Position numbers and translations under genes: made by a program
Assembly: GCA_016184445.1 (NCBI GenBank)
Contig: JACPCT010000044.1
Span: forward strand, 1 to 9,575
Length of the DNA stretch: 9,575 nt
Direction of reading: 5' to 3'
DNA from: Candidatus Tectimicrobiota bacterium
Lineage (GTDB): Bacteria > UBA8248
The notes under the pieces: generated by a model
Seen by the model: only the letters and a program-made list of their open reading frames with translations
What the model was told of the DNA's origin: nothing
Databases searched by the model: none
Shown here: positions 1 through 5,965 of the stretch, in pieces
How positions within the stretch are numbered: the first letter of the stretch is position 1
Layout of the letters: every line of letters starts with the position of its first letter

Positions 1-835
1 GCGAGCTGGGTCATCCGGGTGCTGGGTCTTCTCCGGGCGCACATGCGTCTGGCCATCTCGGACGGATTGATCCGGAAGGACCCGACCGAGTCCATCCGGT
101 TTCCGAGACGGCGGAAAAAGGGGGATGTCCATCCCTTCACCTTCCAGGAGGTCCGCTGGATTCTTCATGGAAGAGCAGAGGGAGCGCGGCATCCTGAGAC
201 GGGGGAGGAGCTTCCCGCCGCCGAAGGCCTGAATCCGAACTATAAGGATTTTTTCGAAGTGCTGTTCTTCACCGGGATGCGCCCATCCGAGGTCACCGCT
301 CTGCGGTGGGACTGGGTGGATTTCACCCGGAAGTCGGTAAGCGTGAAAGCTGGCAGGGTAGGCGGCATCGAAGGTCCCCCGAAGACGCCTGGGTCGGAAC
401 GTGAACTCTTGATGCTCAATGCGGAGGGCGCCTTCGCCCGGCAGAAAGAGAAAACTTACAAGGCCGGGGGATATGTTTTTCTGGGGCCGCTGGGGAAGCC
501 TCTCGAACAGACGAACCTACGGAACCGGATATGGTACCCAGCCCTCGACCGTTTGGGCCTCCGCCGACGGGCGATGTACCAAACGAGGCACACGTTTATC
601 ACCTTGGCCCTGGAAGCAGGGGAAAGCATTCATTGGGTAGCCGCCCAGGCGGGTCATACTTCCGCCCAGATGATTCACAAACACTATGCCAAGTGGATTC
701 CCAATCTCACCCGTCAGGACGGCTCCGCCATCATGAGGCGTTGGGATGTCATCCTCTTGGCTCCCCAAAATGGTCCCCCAGCGGTCCCCCAACGAAAACG
801 GGTTCCAGCTCGACGCCGGAACCCATTGATTTCCG
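1..835. mobile_element. End of an integrated element next to tRNA-Ala
   Basis: A tyrosine recombinase gene abuts the 3' end of an intact tRNA gene. This is the usual arrangement of a prophage, genomic island or integrative element inserted in a tRNA. The integrase stretch is visibly less GC-rich than lpdA or nrdJ, in keeping with foreign origin. Only this end is visible; the other end and the cargo would lie to the left. The class of element (phage, island or ICE) cannot be told from here. Whether it is still mobile depends on a second copy of the tRNA 3' sequence outside the window. Confidence 0.55.
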
Positions 836-900
836 TGGTGGAGGCGAGGGGGCTCGAACCCCTGACCTCGTGGGTGCGATCCACGCGCTCTCCCAGCTGA
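1..900 (+). CDS. Tyrosine recombinase / integrase, 5'-truncated by the window
   Basis: Site-specific recombinase that would cut and rejoin DNA at the attachment sites of the element, using a tyrosine nucleophile. The frame is open to base 1, so the gene starts outside the window; a GTG at 19 is internal. In the visible 299 residues, the first 30 or so are the end of the core-binding domain. The catalytic domain then shows Arg94 in TGMRPSEV, a likely catalytic Lys128, Arg196 in YQTRHTF, His219 in AGHTS and the nucleophile Tyr229 in HKHYAKW. The first H/K position of the H-x-x-R box is Tyr, a variant I recall from phage-type integrases. All other key residues are present, so the protein looks active. 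The last 20 or so codons lie antisense within the tRNA gene and the stop (898-900) is in its D-arm region, so the C-terminus depends on the attachment site. Confidence 0.9.
   Translation, partial: ASWVIRVLGLLRAHMRLAISDGLIRKDPTESIRFPRRRKKGDVHPFTFQEVRWILHGRAEGARHPETGEELPAAEGLNPNYKDFFEVLFFTGMRPSEVTALRWDWVDFTRKSVSVKAGRVGGIEGPPKTPGSERELLMLNAEGAFARQKEKTYKAGGYVFLGPLGKPLEQTNLRNRIWYPALDRLGLRRRAMYQTRHTFITLALEAGESIHWVAAQAGHTSAQMIHKHYAKWIPNLTRQDGSAIMRRWDVILLAPQNGPPAVPQRKRVPARRRNPLISVVEARGLEPLTSWVRSTRSPS
836..890. other. Probable attachment site in the 3' half of tRNA-Ala
   Basis: Tyrosine integrases next to a tRNA 3' end normally recombine within the anticodon-to-CCA part of that tRNA, and the incoming element restores an intact gene. 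Here the tRNA is intact and the integrase gene reads directly into its 3' side, so the crossover core should lie in this stretch. The exact core cannot be set without the second copy at the far end of the element. Confidence 0.45.
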
Positions 901-911
901 GCTACGCCCCC
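836..911 (-). tRNA. tRNA-Ala (anticodon CGC)
   Basis: The minus strand folds into a complete cloverleaf of 76 nt including an encoded CCA (838-836). The acceptor stem GGGGGCG pairs with CGCCTCC with one G-U. The D-arm is GCTC/GAGC, the anticodon stem CGTGG/CCACG, the anticodon loop ATCGCAC, and the T-arm AGGGG/CCCCT with loop TTCGAGC. The anticodon CGC reads codon GCG, which is Ala. Overall the sequence matches the usual bacterial tRNA-Ala pattern. It is transcribed leftward, toward the convergent integrase. Confidence 0.96.
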
Positions 912-925
912 GCAAAAGCCCTGTG

Positions 926-954
926 AAGGTAGGGCATGGGCCCTATGGTGTCAA
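926..954 (-). promoter_or_regulatory. Probable tRNA-Ala promoter
   Basis: Read on the minus strand, a perfect -35 TTGACA (954-949), a 17-nt spacer and a -10-like TACCTT (931-926) stand just upstream of the tRNA. The start would fall about 7 nt before the mature 5' end at 911. The -10 is weak (3 of 6). The -35 overlaps the stop codon of the small gene at 951-1205. Confidence 0.5.
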
Positions 955-1205
955 GAAGCGCGCTTGGCGGTGAGGTTCTTGAGGTTTCGCGTCGAGATCC
1001 ACTGGATGCCGAGGCCGATGGCGTACTTGTCGGCCTCCTCGCGGGTGGGGAAGATCTTCTCGCTGGCGCCGAAGAGCTTCTGCTCGTGCGGTACGCCCTC
1101 CAGGGTCCAGCCCACCCGAACCTCCGCGGCCCAGCCCCCCGTCCTGAGGGGGTAGGAGAGGGCCTCGATGGATATCTCGGGGGTGAACAACGTTTTCTGG
1201 GGCAT
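951..1205 (-). CDS. Small protein of unknown function, paralogue of the 1585-1869 gene
   Basis: 84 residues, function not recognised. The C-terminal half matches the neighbour gene at 1585-1869: here GASEKIFPTREEADKYAIGL and then GIQW-STRN; there EEKIF, EEADKYALALG and W-RRN. A looser match begins near ISI at residues 11-13. No signal peptide or membrane segment is evident, and the mix of beta-like and amphipathic stretches suggests a small soluble domain. Coding is supported by the paralogy and by GC-rich third positions. The ATG at 1205 has no clear ribosome binding site, and the frame stays open for a few codons upstream, so the start is uncertain. The stop lies within the -35 of the tRNA promoter. 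Confidence 0.65.
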   Translation of the reverse strand: MPQKTLFTPEISIEALSYPLRTGGWAAEVRVGWTLEGVPHEQKLFGASEKIFPTREEADKYAIGLGIQWISTRNLKNLTAKRAS

Positions 1206-1238
1206 GGGGCAGCGTCCCGGGGCGTGCGCAATAGGGAA

Positions 1239-1575
1239 GGCCGGAGGACGGCCCCCAATGCCACCCTCCGGCCCTCGGCCCGCCGCAGAGTCCGCCCGTG
1301 TCCCCCGCGACGGGAATCTCGTTTTCAGGGAGGGCCGGGAGCTGGCCCCCGAGGCCTTCTCCCGGCCCTCGGCCCGCCGCAGAGTCCGCCCGTGTCCCCC
1401 GCGACGGGAATTCCGTTTTCAGGGGGAGCCGGGAGCCGGCCCCCAAGGCCTTCCCCCGGCTCCCGAACCTGCCGCAGAGTCCGCCCGTTACCCCCGCGAC
1501 AGGCGATCAGCTTTTCCCGCGTTCTGCCCCGGCGGATGCTTTTTGGTGAGGGCCGGGGGGCAAGCCCCCTAGGCC
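1239..1575. repeat. GC-rich tandem repeat array with conserved hairpins
   Basis: This gene-free stretch holds two near-identical units (1283-1376 and 1377-1471; period 94-95), a third copy that keeps only about its first 29 bases (from 1472), and hairpins at both ends. Each unit starts with a 48-bp block (first bases CCGCAGAGTCCGCCCGTG; 46 of 48 identical between units 1 and 2) followed by a hairpin. Hairpin arms: 1239-1247 with 1265-1273 (9 bp), 1330-1341 with 1359-1370 (12 bp), 1424-1433 with 1455-1464 (10 bp). Arm sequences differ between copies but stay perfectly paired, and the loops share GGCCCCC followed by GCC. This resembles a REP-like or interspersed palindromic family; the role is unknown. 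Open frames through it on several strands are a product of composition. Confidence 0.8.
1551..1575. terminator. Strong hairpin after the nrdJ - small gene unit
   Basis: GGGGGC at 1556-1561 pairs with GCCCCC at 1564-1569, and outer GGCC at 1551-1554 pairs with GGCC at 1572-1575. It lies 9 nt past the stop of the 1585-1869 gene on the minus strand. No T-run follows in that direction, so it is either a non-canonical terminator or 3'-end stabiliser, or simply the last member of the repeat array. Confidence 0.3.
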
Positions 1576-1584
1576 GTCCCCTGC

Positions 1585-1869
1585 TTATCCCCAGTTGCGA
1601 CGAACCCAAGTAGCTCCAAGTGCAAGAGCGTACTTGTCGGCTTCTTCACAGCTGAGGAAAATTTTTTCTTCCGGCCCCATAAGCTGTTGTTCATACACTG
1701 CTGAGTCTGAAATACGCCCAGCCCAAACATCCGGGACCCATGCCTCTGGAGACTTAACATAAATCGAAACAGGCTTGTCAAAAGAAAAGTCATCTATCCA
1801 TGCTTCGGGTCGAACCCGATGGGATTTCGCATCAAGATAAATCGACCGAGAGAGCCAGATTCTTCTCAT
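1585..1869 (-). CDS. Small protein of unknown function downstream of nrdJ, AT-richer than its surroundings
   Basis: 94 residues, function not recognised. The ATG at 1869 is preceded on the minus strand by AGGAG at 1885-1881, about 11 nt away. A longer in-frame reading from 1953 would run through the end of nrdJ and is not supported. The C-terminal third (PEEKIF...EEADKYALALGATW) matches the paralogue at 951-1205. The N-terminal part has about five Trp residues and no membrane segment. The gene begins 31 nt after the nrdJ stop on the same strand, so it is probably co-transcribed with nrdJ. Its base use is clearly more AT-rich than its neighbours, with A/T-ending codons common, which suggests recent acquisition or atypical selection. 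Confidence 0.7.
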   Translation of the reverse strand: MRRIWLSRSIYLDAKSHRVRPEAWIDDFSFDKPVSIYVKSPEAWVPDVWAGRISDSAVYEQQLMGPEEKIFLSCEEADKYALALGATWVRRNWG

Positions 1870-1900
1870 CGCCGGGTTTTCTCCTAGCTCTACGATAGCC

Positions 1901-4900
1901 CTACGAGCACCCGCTCGTGGCCCCGCAGTCGAGGCACTTGAGGCAGGTGCCATTGCGCACCACGGCGAAGGAGCCGCAGTCGCCGCAGGCCTCGCCGACG
2001 TAGCCCTTGAACTTGGCCTCCTCGGCCACCCCCCCGCGGCGCGGGGCGGGGGCGGGCCCGGCTTCCTCCGCCTTGCGGAAGAGGTGCAGGTGCTCGCTCC
2101 TTGGGGTGTCGGTCTTCGGGAAGGGGAGGATGGCCTGCACCCGCTCCTCCTCCGCCTCCGCGTCGAACTCGGGGATCTCGTCCTTGGGCCGGCCCAGGGT
2201 GTCGCTGCGCAGGTCCTCGGGCATCACCTGGGCCAGCTCTTGGCGGCCCAGGTAGGAGATGGCCAGCTCGCGGAAGATGTAGTCGATGATCGAGGTGCTC
2301 ATCTTGATGGTGCGGTTGCCCTCGACGACGCCGCTCGGCTCGAAGCGGGTGAAGACGAAGGCGTCCACGAACTCGTCCAGGGGGACGCCGTGCTGGAGGC
2401 CGAGCGAGATGGCGATGGCGAAGCAGTTCATGAGGCTGCGGAAGGCGGCGCCCTCCTTGTGCATGTCGATGAAGATCTCGCCCAGCGCGCCGTCGTCGTA
2501 CTCGCCGGTGCGGAGGTACACCTTGTGGCCGCCCACGATGGCCTTCTGGGTGTAGCCCGCGCGCCGGGTGGGGAGCTTGCGCCGGCCGGTCTTGTGGATG
2601 ACGTAGCGGCGCACGATCTGCTGGGCCACGCGGACGGGCAAGCTCTCGGCCTCGGGGGCCTCCTCGCCGATGCCCTCGAAGAGGTCCGCCTCGTGCTGCC
2701 CCGCGAGCGGCTGGCTGAGCTTGGAGCCGTCGCGGTAGATGGCGATGGCCTTGGTCATCAGCCGCCAGGACTCGTGGTAGAGGTTCTGGATTTCCTGGAT
2801 GGTGGCCTCGGTGGGCATGTTGATGGTCTTGCTGATGGCCCCCGAGATGAAGGGCTGGGCCGCGGCCATCATGCGGACGTGGGCCATGGGGCTGATGTGG
2901 CGCTTGCCGTCGCGGCCGCACTTGCCGGCGCAGTCGAAGACGGCGAGGTGCTCCTCCCGCATGTGGGGGGCGCCCTCGATGGTCATCTTGCCGCAGACGT
3001 AGTCGTTCGCCTCGCGGATCTGGGCCGCCGTGAAGCCGATGGCCGTAAGGAGGTTCAGGCTCCAGTCGGCCAGCTGCGCCTCGGTCAGGCCCAGGCGCTC
3101 GCGGCAGAACTCCTCGCCCAGGACGTGCTTGTTGAAGGCGAAGGGGAGCTCGAAGGCGCCCTCGAGCGCGGCCTCGACCCGCTCGATGGACTTGTCGGTG
3201 AAGCCCTTGGCCTTGAGGGAGTCGGGGTTGATGTGGGGAGCGCTCGTGAGGGTGCCCCGGCCCCGGCAGTGGGCCACGATGTCGCGGATCTGCTCCTCGC
3301 CGTAGCCCAGGCGCCGGAGCGCCGCGGGGACCGACTGGTTGATGATCTTGAAGTAGCCCCCGCCCGCCAGCTTCTTGAACTTGACCAGGGCGAAGTCGGG
3401 CTCGATGCCGGTGGTGTCGCAGTCCATGACGAGCCCGATGGTGCCCGTGGGGGCGATGACGGTGGCCTGGGCGTTGCGGAAGCCGCTGCGGTAGCCCAGC
3501 GCCAGGGCCTCGTCCCAGGCCTCGCGGGCGGCCGCGAGGAGGTGGGCCGGGCAGCGGGCCGGGTCTATCCCGGCCGGCGGCTTGGAGAGCATCTCGTATT
3601 CCTGGGCGGGCGCGTTGTAGGCCGCCCGGCGGTGGTTGCGGAGAACCCTCAACATGTACTCGCGGTTGGCGTGGTAGCGCGGGAAGGGCCCAAGCTCCGC
3701 GGCCATCTCGGCGCTGGCCGCGTAGGAGCAGCCCGTCATGACCGAGGAGATGCCGCCGCACCAAGCCTCGGCCTCGGGGGAGTCGTAGGGGATGCCGAGC
3801 AGCATGAGGAGGGTGCCCAGGTTGGCGTAGCCCAGGCCCAGGGTGCGGTACTCGTAGGAGCGCTGGGCGATGGGCGCGCTGGGGAACTGGGCCATGAGGA
3901 CCGAGATCTCGAGCACCACCGTCCAGACGCGGACGGCGTGGCGGAACTCCTCCACCCGGAAGCGGCCGCTCTCCAGGTCCAGGAAGCGGACGAGGTTCAG
4001 CGAGGCCAGGTTGCAGGCCGTGTCGTCCAGGAACATGTACTCCGAGCAGGGGTTCGAGGCGTTGATCCGGCCGTCGGCGGCGCAGGTGTTCCAGTCGTTG
4101 ATGGTGGTGTCGAACTGGAGGCCCGGGTCGGCGCAGCACCAGGCGGCATAGCCGATCTGGTCCCACAGCTCCTTCGCCGGGACCTCCCGGGCGACCTTCC
4201 GGTCCGTGCGGCGGATGAGCTTCCAGGGCTCGCCCTTCGCGGCGGCGCTCATGAAGCCGTCCGTGATGCGAACCGAGTTGTTCGAGTTCTGGCCCGAGAC
4301 GGTGGTGTAGGCCTCGCCCTCCCAGTTGGTGTCGAACTCCTCGATGTCGATCCCGGTCTTGCCCTGCTGGGCGAGCTGGATGGCGCGGAAGATGTAGTTG
4401 TCGGGCACGCCCGCGCGGCGGGCCTCCAGGATGGCCTTGCGGAGCTCGGGGTTCTTGTCCGGGCGGAGGAGGCCGCCGTTGAGGTCCGCCTTCCCCTCGG
4501 GCCGGCAGGCGGCCAGGATGGCGTTCATGTGGCGGCGGCACATCCGGCCGCCCGAGACGAGGGCGGCCACCTTCTGCTCCTCGCGGACCTTCCAGTTGAT
4601 GAACTCCTCGATGTCGGGGTGGTCCACGTCGAGGGTGACCATCTTGGCCGCCCGGCGGGTGGTGCCGCCCGACTTGATGGCGCCGGCCGCGCGGTCGCCG
4701 ATCTTGAGGAAGCTCATGAGGCCGGAGCTCCGGCCTCCGCCCGAGAGGGACTCCCCCCCCGCCCGCAGGGTGCCGAAGTTGGTGCCCGTGCCGGAGCCGT
4801 ACTTGAAGATGCGGGCCTCGCGGGTCCAAAGGTCCATGATGCCGCCTTCGTTCACGAGGTCGTCCTTCACCGACTGGATGAAGCAGGCGTGGGGTTGGGG

Positions 4901-5532
4901 CCGCTCGTAGGCGTTCTGGGAGCGCCGCACCTCGCCCGTCGCCGGGTCGCAGAAGAAGTGGCCCTGAGAGGGGAGCGCCGCACCTCGCCCGTCGCCGGGT
5001 CGCAGAAGAAGTGGCCCTGAGAGGGGCCGGCGATGCCGTAGGCCCAGTGGAGGCCGGTGTTGAACCACTGGGGGGAGTTGGGGGCGCCCATCTGGGCGGC
5101 CAGCATGTGGGTGAGCTCGGCGTAGAAGACCCGGGCGTCCTCCCCGCTCCCGAAGTAGCCGTGCTTCCAGCCCCAGTAGGTCCAGCAGCCGGCCATCCGG
5201 TGGAAGACTTGGCGGGCGTCGGTCTCCCCGCCGAAGCGCTGCCCCTCGGGCAGGACGGCCATGGCCGGCTCGTCGGGGAGGGAACGCTGGAGCCACTCGG
5301 GCACCCCTTCCTCGGCCACCTTGACCAGGCGCGCCGGGACCCCCGCCTTGCGGAAATACTTCTGGGCGAGGATGTCCACGGCCACCTGGGACCACGTCTC
5401 GGGCACCAGGATGTCCTTGGCCTCGAAGACGACCGAGCCGTCGGGGTTGACGATGCGGGAGGTACGCGGGACGAACTGGATTCCGGCGTAGAGCTCATCT
5501 CCGGCCCGAGCGAAGTGGCGTGGGATCTTCAT
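1901..5532 (-). CDS. nrdJ: Adenosylcobalamin-dependent ribonucleotide reductase NrdJ, frame broken by a 53-bp duplication
   Basis: Class II RNR: reduces ribonucleotides to deoxyribonucleotides in the cytoplasm, using coenzyme B12 to make the active-site thiyl radical. Ignoring one copy of the duplication at 4918-5026, the protein is 1192 residues, typical of the long NrdJ family. It has Cys199 in HACFIQSV (redox cysteine), NPCSE at 476-480 (radical Cys478, Glu480), Cys489 in ACNLASLNL (partner cysteine), the APTGT loop near 676-680, a TSCPD domain at about 960-1080, and a C-terminal zinc ribbon (Cys1165, 1168, 1179, 1182, 1185). No N-terminal ATP-cone is seen. As written, the start frame runs from 5532 and ends at 4867 (about 221 residues), before any catalytic cysteine; the rest is in another frame. 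Start: ATG 5532, matching the family N-terminus MKIPR-F-RAG. Upstream GGAG at 5548-5545 or AGGA at 5538-5535 could bind the ribosome. Confidence 0.93.
4918..5026. repeat. Perfect 53-bp tandem duplication inside nrdJ
   Basis: Bases 4918-4973 are identical to 4971-5026: a 53-bp period with a shared GGG at the junction. The unit encodes the NrdJ stretch [17 protein letters not shown], which therefore appears twice in different frames. Fifty-three is not a multiple of three, so the duplication shifts the frame. Removing one unit joins [11 protein letters not shown] to [17 protein letters not shown] and then [13 protein letters not shown], as expected for the family. The perfect identity and GGG microhomology fit either a very recent slippage event or an assembly error. 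Confidence 0.97.
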
Positions 5533-5732
5533 ATTCCTGACAATCTCCAGATTCCCTGATTCCAGGGTGGGCGATGGGTCAATAGGCGACGCTTTAGAAA
5601 CAAACACTTTCGCATTTTATTTGCTTTCTCCCTTCTTTTCAACCCCCTCGGCAATCCCGCTTCGCCCGCCCCATCTACGGGCTGTGGGCCTCCTCGGCCC
5701 TCACTACCAATTTGCCCCCCACCCAGAGTCCG

Positions 5733-5774
5733 AGCCACTCAGGGGCCCCAGATAATGGGTCACATCTAGTGGCT
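5733..5774. other. Inverted repeat in the nrdJ leader
   Basis: AGCCACT (5733-5739) and AGTGGCT (5768-5774) are perfect 7-bp arms that enclose a GGGGCCCC palindrome (5742-5749). A competing pairing CTCAG/CTGAG uses overlapping bases. The right arm overlaps the second NrdR-like box. It may fold in the leader RNA of nrdJ; no known riboswitch class is recognised. Confidence 0.35.
5757..5772. promoter_or_regulatory. Second, weaker NrdR-like box
   Basis: The sequence GGGTCACATCTAGTGG keeps one half of the NrdR consensus acaCwAtATaTwGtgt (AT-T-A-G-T-G) and degenerates in the other; 8 of 16 positions match. Its centre is 33 bp from the centre of the strong box at 5790-5805, close to three helical turns, the usual spacing of NrdR box pairs. 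Confidence 0.4.
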
Positions 5775-5789
5775 GAGGTCCAGACTATG

Positions 5790-5805
5790 ACACTAAATCT
5801 AGATG
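5790..5805. promoter_or_regulatory. NrdR box over the nrdJ -10 element
   Basis: The sequence ACACTAAATCTAGATG matches the NrdR consensus acaCwAtATaTwGtgt at 11 of 16 positions, including every position of the palindromic core CTA-n-AT-n-TAG. It completely covers the proposed nrdJ -10. NrdR is the ATP/dATP-sensing repressor of ribonucleotide reductase genes, so binding here should repress nrdJ when dNTPs are high. The nrdR gene itself is not in the window. Confidence 0.6.
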
Positions 5806-5825
5806 GGCTGATTGCGGAGTGTCAA
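5796..5825 (-). promoter_or_regulatory. Probable sigma70-type promoter of nrdJ
   Basis: On the minus strand, a perfect -35 TTGACA (5825-5820), an 18-nt spacer and a -10 TAGATT (5801-5796, 4 of 6). Transcription would start near 5789, leaving a leader of about 257 nt before the ATG at 5532. The overlap with an NrdR box supports the assignment. Confidence 0.55.
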
Positions 5826-5864
5826 GGGGAAAAAGGGAAATATCCACAAAATGTGTGAGTTTGC

Positions 5865-5906
5865 CCACAACTTGTCCCCAAGTGTTGTGGTTTGCGGCGG
5901 GACAAG
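5865..5906. terminator. Two mutually exclusive hairpins after the sugar-nucleotide operon
   Basis: CCACAAC (5865-5871) pairs with GTTGTGG (5884-5890), extended by TTG/CAA across a 2-nt bulge. Alternatively CTTGTCCC (5871-5878) pairs with GGGACAAG (5899-5906), 8 bp. They lie 60-100 nt past the stop of the 5966-6928 gene on its strand. No T-run follows directly, so termination is only a guess. They also lie upstream of the nrdJ -35 and could be a protein-binding site. Confidence 0.3.
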
Positions 5907-5965
5907 AGGTTGGGTGAGGGGCGGGAGGGGGGCGGGGAGGGCAGAAAAAGGGCGAAGATGGGCGC

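Noticed and set aside
531..926. A plus-strand frame ending in EGARTPDLVGAIHALSQLSY
   Set aside because: This peptide is the antisense translation of the tRNA gene, a familiar annotation artefact, and the frame overlaps the integrase.
1283..1505. CRISPR-like pattern of repeated blocks separated by variable stretches
   Set aside because: There are only two full copies and one partial; the blocks are 48 bp, and the variable stretches are related hairpins rather than unrelated spacers. No cas genes are present.
936..1613. Several open frames through the repeat array giving repetitive proteins with IPVAGDTGGLCGGPRAG
   Set aside because: They are open in many frames on both strands because the repeats lack AT; the hairpin conservation explains the sequence better than coding.
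2084..5020. A 978-codon plus-strand open frame
   Set aside because: It is the antisense shadow of nrdJ, repetitive in Leu, Gly, Val and Asp, with no recognisable domain.
4867..5395. Programmed ribosomal frameshift in nrdJ
   Set aside because: The frame change is fully explained by the 53-bp tandem duplication, and NrdJ families are not known to use frameshifting.
1890..5498. A 1202-codon minus-strand frame longer than either nrdJ piece
   Set aside because: It is the third frame over nrdJ, rich in Arg, Pro and Gly with no motifs; the nrdJ motifs are in the other two frames.
5533..5607. N-terminal extension of NrdJ by 25 residues from an ATG at 5607
   Set aside because: The extension has no family similarity; the family N-terminus begins at MKIPR from 5532.
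5533..5789. Cobalamin riboswitch before nrdJ
   Set aside because: No B12-box or conserved cobalamin-riboswitch core could be found in the leader, although the enzyme uses B12.
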